In this document: in pieces, positions 52,518 through 60,297 of the stretch | Layout of the letters: each line of letters starts with the position of its first letter | Numbering within the stretch: position 1 is the first letter of the stretch | Assembly: GCA_003170275.1 (NCBI GenBank) | Contig: PNAM01000055.1 | Coordinates: 23,421-87,420, forward strand | Direction of reading: 5' to 3' | DNA: 64,000 nucleotides | Source of the DNA: Myxococcales bacterium | GTDB taxonomy: Bacteria > Myxococcota_A > Polyangia > Palsa-1104 | Notes under the pieces: model-generated | Told to the model about the DNA's origin: nothing | Databases searched by the model: none | Seen by the model: the letters and a program-made list of their open reading frames with translations, nothing else | Translations under genes and position numbers: made by a program

Positions 52518-53083
52518 CCGAGCACCAGCCCGGCGATCGCGCCCGACTTGAGATCCCACAACGTGGCCAGCGTGGCGATGCAGATCGCGACGCCGAAGCG
52601 CACCGTGAGCCGCTCCTCGCCCGCGCGTTCGAACGGCGCGCGGCTGAGGCCCGGAACGACGAAGCCCGCGAGCGTGCGCAGGGTCCGCCCCATGGTGTTG
52701 AACAGCCGGCCGTGCCACGCCAGCTTGCCGAGCGCGAAGAAGCCGCCGAACAAGAACGCCAGCAGCAGCGTCTCGGTGGCCGGCACCGCGCCCGCGATCG
52801 CGCCGATCGCGCCGAGCAGCTTCACGTCGCCGCCGCCCATTCCACCGAGCGCGAACAAGAGGAACGCCGGGAAGAAGCCGACCGCGAAGCCGCCGAGCGC
52901 GAAGCCCAGCCCGGGCGCGCCGTGCAGCGCGACCTGCAGGACGAACCCCGCCGCGATCGCCGGATAGGTGACGGCATTGTAGATCCGTCCCTTCCACAGG
53001 TCGGTGACCGCGCAGGACACCGCCAATGCGAGCAACAGCGCCGCAGGCCACGGGCCCACGGCATTTGAGAAGAACGTGCCCAT
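52514..53083 (-). CDS. cpaA: Prepilin peptidase of the Tad system (CpaA/TadV)
   Basis: A 189-residue polytopic aspartic protease of the A24 family that cleaves prepilin leaders at the membrane. The two catalytic aspartates lie in TDLWKGRIYN and GGGDVKLLGAIG. Length fits CpaA/TadV (~170-200) rather than the larger PilD. It lies 20 bp downstream of the second Flp pilin gene, its presumed substrate, and overlaps the downstream TadE-family gene. Confidence 0.9.
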   Translation of the reverse strand: MGTFFSNAVGPWPAALLLALAVSCAVTDLWKGRIYNAVTYPAIAAGFVLQVALHGAPGLGFALGGFAVGFFPAFLLFALGGMGGGDVKLLGAIGAIAGAVPATETLLLAFLFGGFFALGKLAWHGRLFNTMGRTLRTLAGFVVPGLSRAPFERAGEERLTVRFGVAICIATLATLWDLKSGAIAGLVLG

Positions 53084-53103
53084 GAGGCTCCCCGGGGGGA
53101 CGC

Positions 53104-53286
53104 CTACTGCGGGTTCACGTCATTTTGCATGGTGGTGTTGGCGGTGGTCATCTTGGTCTTGATCTGACCGCCGAAGATCTTGAACACCGCGATGCCGGTG
53201 AGCGCCACGAGCACCAGGATGATGATGTACTCGACCGAGCTGACACCCTTGTCCTTGCGCGCGCGACGAAGAAGCGAACGAGCCAT
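53104..53286 (-). CDS. flp: Flp-type pilin
   Basis: A 60-residue class IVb Flp pilin. A short basic leader (ARSLLRRARKDKG) ends at Gly14, after which VSSVEYIIILVLVALTGIAV follows with Glu at +5, the Flp processing signature. A strong GGAGA ribosome site at 53292-53296 lies just before the ATG, fitting high expression of a major subunit. It should be cleaved by the adjacent CpaA and polymerised by the Tad ATPase(s). Confidence 0.88.
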   Translation of the reverse strand: MARSLLRRARKDKGVSSVEYIIILVLVALTGIAVFKIFGGQIKTKMTTANTTMQNDVNPQ

Positions 53287-53301
53287 GTGTTTCTCCTTTT
53301 T

Positions 53302-53520
53302 CTATGGAAACGGGAGGCCGGATAAGAACTCGACGTTGTCGTAGTAGCGCATCAGGTACGTCCCGAGCGGCGCCATCGCGACCGCCGCCCCCAGGATGAC
53401 CAGGATGAGGATCTCGAGATACTCCACCATCGCGACTCCCCGTTCATCGGAGTCCAGGCGGCGCAGCAGATGGACAATGGACCTCATCACCGCGAGGCCA
53501 TTGTACATCTTGTGTGCCAT
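53302..53520 (-). CDS. Second, divergent Flp-like pilin
   Basis: A 72-residue Flp-like pilin. Processing is predicted in DERGVAMVEYLEILILVILG, after Gly with Glu at +5. The leader is longer than in its neighbour; starting instead at the internal ATG of MRSIVHLL (53487) would give a more usual 61 residues. The mature sequence differs clearly from the adjacent Flp, so it is a separate subunit, perhaps a minor pilin. It lies at the boundary with the lower-GC island, where it is the first Tad gene after the break. Confidence 0.78.
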   Translation of the reverse strand: MAHKMYNGLAVMRSIVHLLRRLDSDERGVAMVEYLEILILVILGAAVAMAPLGTYLMRYYDNVEFLSGLPFP

Positions 53521-53611
53521 TAAGGTGGAGCGTGAATTCGCGGGGTTAGGTAGGTGTTGTGCGGACAGTCGTCCACACTATCGATGGGTCGCTACGGTCT
53601 GTTGTACCCAG

Positions 53612-53681
53612 TTCGTCGGCTTTGCCTCAATAGGTCCGGTTCACCCTGATTTCTGAGGCAGAAAACCGCTCTTGCCTCAAA
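53612..53681. repeat. ~70 bp repeat, copy 1
   Basis: This copy contains TTTGCCTCA, then TTCTGAGGCAGAAAACCGC, then TTGCCTCAAA. The TGAGGCA and TGCCTCA elements are inverted and could form alternative hairpins. It matches the copy at 54142-54213 at most positions, including an identical run from TTCTGAGG to ACCGC. It lies just downstream of the zinc-ribbon gene (53694-54047, minus strand) in the low-GC island. Confidence 0.7.
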
Positions 53682-53693
53682 TAGTCTCGCCGG

Positions 53694-54047
53694 TTACCGC
53701 TGCGCCAGCGATTGCATCCGCACCGCCTTGCACTTCGAGCATCGCAGTATCGGGTGGTCCTGCTTCACCGCGACCATCAGGACTATTCCCGCAATGATGA
53801 AGATGAAGCCGAGTCCGAAGGCGAAGATCGTGGGCACTCCGATCACGATCAATATCACTCCAACGGCGATGATTCCGCCCGGTGTCTCCTTGAAGGCGTC
53901 TTTCATGAGCGGACCGCCGCATTGCTTGCACGGCGGCTCCCCGTTCAAGTCCGCAGAGCAATGCTTGCACTTGATCGCTTCGGCAAGAATCTCCTCAGCG
54001 CAGAACGGACACTTTTTGATCTCTTGAAGTAGGCTCGCGTCGAGCAT
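53694..54047 (-). CDS. Zinc-ribbon membrane protein in low-GC island
   Basis: A 117-residue protein. The N-terminal double zinc ribbon is CPFCAEEILAEAIKCKHC followed by CKQCGG, then a hydrophobic segment (IIAVGVILIVIGVPTIF, GLGFIFIIAGIVLMVAV) with two transmembrane helices, and a C-terminal CSKC. Similar small zinc-ribbon membrane proteins are widespread and of unknown function. GC content is clearly lower than in the flanking Tad genes, and the gene is bracketed by the two copies of the 70 bp repeat, suggesting it was acquired. Confidence 0.7.
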   Translation of the reverse strand: MLDASLLQEIKKCPFCAEEILAEAIKCKHCSADLNGEPPCKQCGGPLMKDAFKETPGGIIAVGVILIVIGVPTIFAFGLGFIFIIAGIVLMVAVKQDHPILRCSKCKAVRMQSLAQR

Positions 54048-54141
54048 CGTTCCCCCATGCCTTGCACCCGACTGTGCGCTTTCTTGGCTACCCGCGCCTT
54101 ACCATTCCACTCCACGCCTGCCGGTCACAGGTTATACGCAG

Positions 54142-54213
54142 ACTTGTCGGGCTTTGCCTCAGAACGGTGGGTGCGCCTTGACTTCTGAGGCAGAAAACCG
54201 CGTCTGCCCCAAA
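54142..54213. repeat. ~70 bp repeat, copy 2
   Basis: The same organisation as copy 1: TTTGCCTCA, then TTCTGAGGCAGAAAACCGC, then CTGCCCCAAAA. It separates the minus-strand zinc-ribbon gene from the plus-strand two-gene unit beginning at 54261. It lacks the GTTRRRY core expected of an integron attC site. It could be a REP- or MITE-like element. Confidence 0.7.
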
Positions 54214-54260
54214 ATCCGTTCCGGCACACAAGAGAGGGGAGTCGTGATTGACTCCTCGGC

Positions 54261-54515
54261 ATGGCGCTTGACCAGGCGACGATCGACAAGGTTACGAACT
54301 GGATTAATACCAAGTGGACGAACAAGAATTGCGTCCTGTGTACATCCAATGCATGGGCGCTCAACGGCTTTGTCGTTTTGTCATTGGGCGACCAGCCGCA
54401 TAACGTCGTCCTTGGCGGGCAACATCTGCCGAGCGTGGCGCTCATCTGCAAGACCTGCGGTAATACCATCATCGTCAATCTTGTCATCGCTGGCATCGTG
54501 CCGGGTGCCAAGTGA
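54261..54515 (+). CDS. Small zinc-finger-like protein of unknown family
   Basis: An 84-residue protein with CVLC near residue 24 and CKTCG near residue 63, which could form a split zinc site. The intervening region reads 'LNGFVVLSLGDQPHNVVLGG' and the C-terminus is hydrophobic (IIVNLVIAGIVPGAK). I recall this type as a widely distributed uncharacterised bacterial protein; no function is known. GC is lower than the genome. Its stop overlaps the next GTG start by 4 bp, so the two proteins are co-translated. Confidence 0.65.
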   Translation: MALDQATIDKVTNWINTKWTNKNCVLCTSNAWALNGFVVLSLGDQPHNVVLGGQHLPSVALICKTCGNTIIVNLVIAGIVPGAK

Positions 54516-54952
54516 ACGACGAAAAAGTAAATCTGACTCTTGGCGTTGGCACCGTCTCGGACGGCAACGAGATTTATGAGGGAGGAGCCCTAATGCCTCT
54601 CTCCGTGGATGAATTGGTAGGCAATAAGACCGCCATCAAGCAACTGATCAACGCTCATAACATCCAGGTCAAGAATCTGGCCAGCGCGCTGCAACAGTTG
54701 ACCAAGAAAGAAGGAGAGATCGGGTACCTAAGAACGTCTCCCTTTATCGCTATCATCGGAGTTGTCGTCGGCGCTATTGGAGCGGTCGTCGCCGGGATCG
54801 GGGTCAACCTCGCGACTGCAAACCCTCCCGGCGAACTTGGAATAGTGATGATCTTCCTCGGTGCCGCCCTGGTGATGGTGGCGGGACTAGCCAACGTTTT
54901 GTTTCCATTCGCGCGGAGATGGTTCAACCGCGAGGCGAAATCAAAGCCGTAG
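54512..54952 (+). CDS. Membrane protein partner of the small zinc-finger protein
   Basis: A 146-residue protein with start GTG overlapping the previous stop. The N-terminal ~70 residues are polar with a coiled-coil-like helix (IKQLINAHNIQVKNLASALQ). Two transmembrane helices follow ('FIAIIGVVVGAIGAVVAGIG', VMIFLGAALVMVAGLANVL). No family is recognised. It forms a two-gene low-GC cassette with the upstream protein, next to the HigBA module, and could be accessory DNA with a membrane-linked role. This is speculative. Confidence 0.6.
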   Translation: MNDEKVNLTLGVGTVSDGNEIYEGGALMPLSVDELVGNKTAIKQLINAHNIQVKNLASALQQLTKKEGEIGYLRTSPFIAIIGVVVGAIGAVVAGIGVNLATANPPGELGIVMIFLGAALVMVAGLANVLFPFARRWFNREAKSKP

Positions 54953-55012
54953 ACTCCCAAAACGTCGGCGTCACCCCCGTTCTCCTGCGCGACTCGGCAA
55001 CTTCGACCGCAC

Positions 55013-55390
55013 CTACAAAGGCTTTGCCCCTTCCACACGCACCGCCTTCCCGCTCACTCTCACGAGCTCCTGCCCCGCGCCGGTAGCGTCTTCGAACACC
55101 CATTTCAACTGCTTGCCAAGCACCAACCCGATGCGCCTGAGAAGATCCCAACGAGGCACCCTTTGATCGAGCCCTCGCTCGAGGCGCGCGATCGTTGGCT
55201 GGCTCGAGTCGATGGCAGTCGCGAGTTGCTGCTGGGTCAGCCCAGTCGACTCCCTCATGCTGCGCACCGCGTGCGCGACCTCCTGGATCAGTCTGCGATT
55301 CTCGTACGCGACTCTGTACACAGGATTCTCCATCGCCTTTGCGTGGCGCGCGTCCCCCACCGTCACGCGCGCCTTCCCCTTTTTCGCCAT
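55013..55390 (-). CDS. higA: HigA-like XRE-family antitoxin
   Basis: A 125-residue protein with a helix-turn-helix of the XRE/Cro family (STGLTQQQLATAIDSSQPTI, ARLERG) at residues ~45-80. The N-terminal basic region and C-terminal extension fit HigA-type antitoxins. It follows the toxin gene with a 4 bp gap, the toxin-first order typical of HigBA. The antitoxin should neutralise the toxin and, with it, repress the operon through the palindrome at 55726-55745. Confidence 0.82.
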   Translation of the reverse strand: MAKKGKARVTVGDARHAKAMENPVYRVAYENRRLIQEVAHAVRSMRESTGLTQQQLATAIDSSQPTIARLERGLDQRVPRWDLLRRIGLVLGKQLKWVFEDATGAGQELVRVSGKAVRVEGAKPL

Positions 55391-55394
55391 GTTT

Positions 55395-55718
55395 TCACGC
55401 CTCCGTAAGTTCCATCATTCGCTTGTAGGCCAACTTGATCCCCTGCTTCTGGTCCTCCTTCTTGCACGTGTGAAGAACCACCACCATGTCCTCGGCCGCA
55501 GCGAAGTAGAAAAACGTCCTGTAGTTCCCGGTGCGGATCTCCCACATCGGCGAGTAGGCGGTCACCGGCTTGATCGACGCCGCCGCCTTGCGCTGACGCT
55601 GCGCGACCTCGTGGATATCGGCCCGGATTTGTGCGGCGTACGACTGGTTGTCGAGCTTGTCGACGAAATCCTGCGCCGGCTGTCGCCCTGATGCCGTGGT
55701 GTAGTAGGCGACGTTCAT
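55395..55718 (-). CDS. higB: HigB/RelE-superfamily toxin (Gp49-like)
   Basis: A 107-residue basic protein of the RelE/HigB fold. 'PAQDFVDKLDNQSYAAQIRA' forms the N-terminal helices, and 'SPMWEIRTGNYRTFFYFAAA' then VVLHTCKKEDQKQ forms the beta-sheet with basic and aromatic residues typical of Gp49/HigB ribosome-dependent mRNases. It is the first gene of the pair, and the palindrome begins 8 bp before its start. It probably arrests translation when free of antitoxin. Target specificity is not readable. Confidence 0.82.
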   Translation of the reverse strand: MNVAYYTTASGRQPAQDFVDKLDNQSYAAQIRADIHEVAQRQRKAAASIKPVTAYSPMWEIRTGNYRTFFYFAAAEDMVVVLHTCKKEDQKQGIKLAYKRMMELTEA

Positions 55719-55725
55719 GAGCCTA

Positions 55726-55745
55726 ACATACCCATCTGGGTATGT
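55726..55745. promoter_or_regulatory. Palindromic operator of the HigBA pair
   Basis: ACATACCCATCTGGGTATGT is a 20 bp perfect palindrome with a 2 base centre, just upstream of the toxin start. This position matches the autoregulatory operators bound by HigA. The binding itself is inferred. Confidence 0.72.
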
Positions 55746-55800
55746 ACCGTCAACGGAGGAATTGCAACTTTCTGTGAGCCTGCGACGGTTACCAACGCCA

Positions 55801-56850
55801 TCACCGACGCGGCCGGTCGAACAGCACCTGCCAGCCCTTGCCGCGCGACCAGCGAACGAGCTGATCTGGGGAGAGCTCGAGGGCGCGGCCGGCTTCGTCG
55901 ACGGCGAGCTGCTTGAGGTTGCCGGGGCCGGCGCGATCGACGAGGGTCGCGTGGGCGTCGTCGAGGCGGTAGAGGACCTTTCCGCTCTGCGCGAAGGTGA
56001 GGCGGCCGTTGCCGGCGACGTGCAGAGATTCGCTCTCGGCGAGCGGGCCGAGCGCGATGCGCTTGCCGGCCGGGGTGAACGCGACCAGGGTCATGCCGTC
56101 GGGGTCGGGCCCGTAGTCGCCGACGTAGGCCCAGCCGTGCGGGCCGAGATCCCACGTCGAGTAATAGGGGTCGCCGTCGTCGGGATGGTGCGGCCAGGGG
56201 GCGCTGCGCCAGGCGCCGCGCGCGACGTGGCCGACGTGGCGCTCGGTGTGATCGCAGCCGCAGATGTCGCCGCACGGGACCGCGACGCCGAGCTGCAGCG
56301 TGCCGTCGTCGTCGGCGAACGCCGCTTCGATGGTGCCCCAGCGCAGCTCGGGCAGCGTGTGCGCGCGCCAGGTCCGGCCGCGATCGAAGGTGAGGAACAG
56401 GCGCGGCTTTTCGGGGTTGCTGTCGATCCAGCCGACCACGTCGCGGCCGGCGAACATCAGCGACGGCTCGCCGGCGGCACTGCAACCCACCCTGCGCTCC
56501 GCGCAGGGGCCCAGGCGCCAGTCGGAGGTGCCGTCGGTGCGCTCGACGCCGATCTGCTCCCCGCGCGCGACGAACAGATCGCCCTCGGCCGACACCACCG
56601 CGGCGGTGATCGCGCCCGCGCCGGGAAGCACCTCGGCAAAGTTGTGGCCGTCGTCGCGGCTGAGCCACGCGTGTCTCGACGACCACACCGCGAGCGCCTC
56701 GCCTGACACGCGCGCGGCCGAGACTCCCTTCCATTCGTCGCCCTCGCCATCCGCGGACGGCAACGGCGAAATCGCCACGTCAGCGACGGAGACCGCGCTG
56801 GTTGCGAAGACACCGATCGTGCTCGCGAGGGCCAGGCGTGAAAAGGTCAT
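55801..56850 (-). CDS. Exported BNR/sialidase-like propeller protein
   Basis: A 349-residue protein with a signal peptide (FSRLALASTIGVFATSAVSV). Several blade-like repeats with Asp-box-like turns follow: AWLSRDDGHNFAEVLPG, LFLTFDRGRTWRAHTLP, GRLTFAQSGKVLYRLDD. This matches the BNR/sialidase-type beta-propeller often found in exported proteins; catalytic sialidase residues are not evident. A cluster CGDICGCDH may stabilise a loop. It lies between the HigBA module and the Tad FHA genes, so it could be an accessory Tad-locus protein. The function is unknown. Confidence 0.7.
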   Translation of the reverse strand: MTFSRLALASTIGVFATSAVSVADVAISPLPSADGEGDEWKGVSAARVSGEALAVWSSRHAWLSRDDGHNFAEVLPGAGAITAAVVSAEGDLFVARGEQIGVERTDGTSDWRLGPCAERRVGCSAAGEPSLMFAGRDVVGWIDSNPEKPRLFLTFDRGRTWRAHTLPELRWGTIEAAFADDDGTLQLGVAVPCGDICGCDHTERHVGHVARGAWRSAPWPHHPDDGDPYYSTWDLGPHGWAYVGDYGPDPDGMTLVAFTPAGKRIALGPLAESESLHVAGNGRLTFAQSGKVLYRLDDAHATLVDRAGPGNLKQLAVDEAGRALELSPDQLVRWSRGKGWQVLFDRPRR

Positions 56851-56903
56851 CCGCCCCGGTTGAGCAACTCGCGTGCCGGCGCGCGCGAACGCTGCGCGAG
56901 AAC

Positions 56904-57323
56904 CTACGGGTCGGCAGCCTGGGTCGCTGCGGTGAAGTACAGCGCGGCCAGGCTGGCGGAGATCAGGATCGCCCAGAGCACCAGGAACGAGAAGCCGTCA
57001 GCGACGCGGACGATGCGGATCACGTAGACCACGACGGCGAGGAAGATCGTCAACAGCACGATCGCGCGGGTGACCCACTTGAAGTAGACCTGCGCGGGCG
57101 TGTAGTCGTGGAACGAGGCGAGCTGCAGCTCCACGCGGATCGCCCAGCGGAGCATGAGCACGATGCTGGGCATGCCGAAGGCGAGCGCGACCACGCCACG
57201 CCCATCGCCGGGCTCGACGCGGAAGCGCTTCCAGTAGCGCGGCAATACCGCCACCACGACGATCAGCAGCACGGCGAGCGCGAGGTGGGGGAGGATCCAG
57301 CCGCGAACGAAGACGATTCGCAC
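56904..57323 (-). CDS. Integral membrane protein, unknown
   Basis: A 139-residue protein with about four transmembrane helices (LPHLALAVLLIVVVAVLP, VVALAFGMPSIVLML, AIVLLTIFLAVVVYVI, LVLWAILISASLAALYF). No family is recognised. It lies in the Tad locus between the lipoprotein and the propeller protein, on the same strand and with small gaps, so it is probably part of the same transcription unit. Confidence 0.65.
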   Translation of the reverse strand: MRIVFVRGWILPHLALAVLLIVVVAVLPRYWKRFRVEPGDGRGVVALAFGMPSIVLMLRWAIRVELQLASFHDYTPAQVYFKWVTRAIVLLTIFLAVVVYVIRIVRVADGFSFLVLWAILISASLAALYFTAATQAADP

Positions 57324-57345
57324 GACTCATCATACCGCAGTTGCG

Positions 57346-57990
57346 CTAGAGGCGCTTGGGGCCGACGTGGACGGGCTTGTGGTGCTTGACCGGCGCCTTG
57401 AAGGACGTGAAGTGCTCTTTGACCACATACGCCTCGGAGCGCTGCGCGAGCAGGAAGCTGGTGCCGGGATTTTGCGGGCGCAGCTCGGGGTGCTGCGAGG
57501 TGTCGATCTTGACCTGCAGCTCGTCGCCGGGCGCGCCGGTGTAGAGGAAGCTGGCAACGCCTTTGGAGTTGGTGACGGCTTGCTGCGTGCCGAAGGTTTC
57601 GATGGGCAGGCCGGGGATGCCGATGCGCACCAGCACCGCGTACGGCCGCTGCAGCGGCGAGAGCTTGACCACGTGCTCGATCGGCAGCGGCTTGCCCGAG
57701 CCACCCTCGATGTCGGCGAGCCGCCGCAAGACCAACACGTTCGACGGCGAGGACAGACGGAAGCCTTTGGGCGGCGTCACGCCGACGGTGATCTTCTGGC
57801 CCTCCTTGCCTACCACGCGCATCTTGAGCCGCCCATCGGCGTCGGTCTTGCCCGCCGGCGCGCGGCCGAGCGAGATCGGCAGGTCGGGGAACGGCTTGCC
57901 GTCGTCGGTGAGCGCCGTGATCACCACCGGAAAGCGCGCGGCTTCCTCGTTGCAACCGGCGAGCAGCGCGAGGAGAACGAGCGCTTTCAC
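57346..57990 (-). CDS. Lipoprotein with carboxypeptidase-regulatory-like domain
   Basis: A 214-residue lipoprotein starting at GTG (KALVLLALLAGCNEEA, lipobox LLAGC). The mature part starts with a beta-sandwich reminiscent of carboxypeptidase-regulatory or PEGA domains (FPVVITALTDDGKPFPDLPI, GRLKMRVVGKEGQKI) and a second one near the middle (VTNSKGVASFLYTGAPGDEL). It overlaps the FHA-gene stop by 4 bp (GTGA), so it belongs to the Tad transcription unit. It could sit at the outer membrane near the pilus channel, but no role is proven. Confidence 0.7.
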   Translation of the reverse strand: MKALVLLALLAGCNEEAARFPVVITALTDDGKPFPDLPISLGRAPAGKTDADGRLKMRVVGKEGQKITVGVTPPKGFRLSSPSNVLVLRRLADIEGGSGKPLPIEHVVKLSPLQRPYAVLVRIGIPGLPIETFGTQQAVTNSKGVASFLYTGAPGDELQVKIDTSQHPELRPQNPGTSFLLAQRSEAYVVKEHFTSFKAPVKHHKPVHVGPKRL

Positions 57991-59117
57991 GGCGCGCTCC
58001 CGAGTCGCGACTCGATCAGCTCGACCATGAACCTCGCGGTCTGATCTTTCGGGTCGGCGGCGAGCCGCTTCCACAAGCCGAGCGCATCTTGCATCCGCCC
58101 GGTGTCGTAGGCGGCGACTGCCTTCTCGAGCGTGTCATCCCGATCCGCATCGCTCACGGCCGCGCTCGTGTTATCGGTCGCGTTCACGTTCACGGGCTTC
58201 TCGACCGGCTTCTCGACCGGCTTTTCGATCGGCTTGGCCGCCACCTTGGGCGGCGCGACGCCCGCGAACGAATCTTCCTCCACCTGCGGCTTCTCGAACG
58301 CCGCCCACACGATCAGCAAGATCGCGATCCACGCCGCCGCGCCCGCCAGCACGAACATGCGGCGATTGGTGCGCCACTGGTACGCGAGCTTGTCGACCAG
58401 CTCGCGATCGAACGCCTTCTCCTGCGCGCGCACTAACACCGCGCGCGGATCCCACGAGCGGGTCGGCTCGTTGGGGCTGGCCGCGTCCTTCTCCGGCCGG
58501 AACACGCTCGCCTGCGCACCCGCCGCGCGGCCCGACGGCGCCTGCGAGGCCGGCGGCTGCGGCCGCACTACCGTCGGTGCCGCGCCGATCGGCGGCAGGC
58601 CCGGATCCGACACGAGGTCCTCGGGCAGGTTGGGCGGCTGCTGCACCAGGCGCGTCGCCTGATCGTCGGGCGACGAACCCGGCGGCTGCTTGAGCTCGAG
58701 CGTGATGATCACCGTGCCGAGCTGGACCGTGTCGCCGGGCTTGACCGGCGTGGGACTGCGCGCCGGCCGGTTGTTGACCCGCGTGCCGTTCGCCGAGCCC
58801 AGATCCTCGACGGTGAGCTCGCGGCCGTTCCAGCGAAACTGCGCGTGCTTGCGCGACAGGCTGGCGTCCTCGAGCTGCCAGTCGCAGGCGGTGCCGCGGC
58901 CCACCACGACCTGATCGGGCATCGCGTACAACGGCAGCGTCTTACGATCGCTCACGCCCGGCGACAACAGCGCCGCCCGCAGCTCGCCGACCGAGCCGAG
59001 ATCCGCGACCGCGCTGGTCGCCTGTTCATCCGATGAGGGCGTCGGCGTGGGCGTCGGCAGCGACGTCTGGTTGGTCGCTTCCGGATCCGGCGGCCTGCGC
59101 GGCGGGCCGTTACTCAT
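57987..59117 (-). CDS. FHA-domain transmembrane protein
   Basis: A 376-residue protein. Residues ~58-140 are an FHA phosphothreonine-binding domain: VVGRGTACDW, SLSRKHAQF, LGSANGTRVNN. A Pro-rich linker, one TM helix (MFVLAGAAAWIAILLIVWAAF) near 265-285, and a short C-terminal helical region follow. Between the TM helix and that region, EKPVEKPVEKPV tandem repeats occur. FHA proteins are recruited to Ser/Thr-phosphorylated partners, and this genome has several kinases nearby. It lies directly after the CpaF-type ATPase gene, so it could link phospho-signalling to the Tad motor. Confidence 0.85.
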   Translation of the reverse strand: MSNGPPRRPPDPEATNQTSLPTPTPTPSSDEQATSAVADLGSVGELRAALLSPGVSDRKTLPLYAMPDQVVVGRGTACDWQLEDASLSRKHAQFRWNGRELTVEDLGSANGTRVNNRPARSPTPVKPGDTVQLGTVIITLELKQPPGSSPDDQATRLVQQPPNLPEDLVSDPGLPPIGAAPTVVRPQPPASQAPSGRAAGAQASVFRPEKDAASPNEPTRSWDPRAVLVRAQEKAFDRELVDKLAYQWRTNRRMFVLAGAAAWIAILLIVWAAFEKPQVEEDSFAGVAPPKVAAKPIEKPVEKPVEKPVNVNATDNTSAAVSDADRDDTLEKAVAAYDTGRMQDALGLWKRLAADPKDQTARFMVELIESRLGSAP

Positions 59118-59196
59118 GTCGCCTGCGGCTCCATGAGCGGCGCGGCCCCACGGGCCACGCATTCTCGTCGACTGTTGATCGCTCGCTGACGCTCGC

Positions 59197-60297
59197 TCAT
59201 CCGTCCAGCATCTCCGCCGGAAGCTCGAGGCCGCGCCCGTGGATCTCGTCGACGAAGCTGGGCTTGATGCCGGTCGGCTGGAGCGCGCCGAGCACCTTGC
59301 CGGTCTTGGCATCGACGCCGGTCTGCTTGAACTCGTAGAGCATGCGCAGCTCGTAGCCGCCGTTCGCCGACAAGCCGATGCACTCCGCCACATGGGTGAT
59401 CTTGCGCGATCCGTCGTTCATGCGCGAGGTCTGCACGATCATGTTCACCGCCGACGCGATCTGCGCGCGCAACGCCGAGAGCGGCAGCTCCACGTCGCTC
59501 ATCAGGCACAGCGTCTCCAGGCGGTGCAGCGTGTCGTGCGGGTAGGTGGCGTGCACCGTCGACAGCGAGCCGCCGTGGCCGGAGGTCATCGCCTGGATCA
59601 GATCGAGCGCCTCGCCGCCGCGGCACTCGCCGACCACGATGCGATCGGGCCGCATGCGCAGGGTCGCGCGCAACAGCTCGCGGATCGGCACCGCGCCCTT
59701 CCCCTTGGCGTCGGGCGGACGCGCCTCCAGGTAGACCGCGTGCGGCTGCTGCAGCTTGACCTCGGACGAGTCTTCGATCACCACGATGCGCTCGGCGCCG
59801 TCGATGAACGAGGACAGCGCGTTGAGCAGCGAGGTCTTGCCCGAGCCGGTGCCGCCCGCCACCATGATGTTCTTCTTCACCTGAACGCACAGATCGAGGA
59901 AGTGGCGGCAGCCTTCGGTGAGCGCGCCGAACTTGACCAGCTGGTCCACGGTGAGCCGCTCCTTGGGGAAGCGGCGGATCGACACGCAGATGCCGCGGCG
60001 CGCCGCCGGCGGCATGATCGCGCACACACGGCTGCCGTCGGGCAGGCGCGCGTCGAGCACCGGCCGCTCGGGGTCGACCGAACGCCCGACGTACTGCGCG
60101 ATGTTGCGCACCGCCGCCTCGAGCGCGTGCTCCGACGGGAACACCGCGTCGGTGCGCTCGAGCTTGCCGGCGCGCTCGATGTACACCTCTTCGAAGCCGT
60201 TGATCATCACCTCCGACACGCTGTCGTCGGCGAGGAAGCGCCCGACCGGCGCCAGAAAGCCCATCAACGTCTGCTGGAAGACCGCGTCGGGAATCAC
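59197..60297 (-). CDS. CpaF-type secretion ATPase (second Tad ATPase)
   Basis: A 366-residue VirB11/CpaF-type ATPase. Walker A is GGTGSGKT at 148-155 with an Asp-box (ERIVVIEDSSEVKL), a Walker B-type RIVVGECRGGEALDL and a His box (GSLSTVHATYPHDTL). The length is shorter than the ~450-500 residues of full CpaF, lacking the usual long N-terminal extension. The start is GTG, overlapping the TadD-like stop. A second, separate CpaF-type gene begins at 64000, so this locus has two ATPases; one may extend and the other retract, which is inference. Confidence 0.9.
   Translation of the reverse strand: MIPDAVFQQTLMGFLAPVGRFLADDSVSEVMINGFEEVYIERAGKLERTDAVFPSEHALEAAVRNIAQYVGRSVDPERPVLDARLPDGSRVCAIMPPAARRGICVSIRRFPKERLTVDQLVKFGALTEGCRHFLDLCVQVKKNIMVAGGTGSGKTSLLNALSSFIDGAERIVVIEDSSEVKLQQPHAVYLEARPPDAKGKGAVPIRELLRATLRMRPDRIVVGECRGGEALDLIQAMTSGHGGSLSTVHATYPHDTLHRLETLCLMSDVELPLSALRAQIASAVNMIVQTSRMNDGSRKITHVAECIGLSANGGYELRMLYEFKQTGVDAKTGKVLGALQPTGIKPSFVDEIHGRGLELPAEMLDG

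Noticed and set aside
53612..54213. Integron attC sites
   Set aside because: The repeats lack the GTTRRRY core and its inverted partner, and no integrase gene is present in the window.
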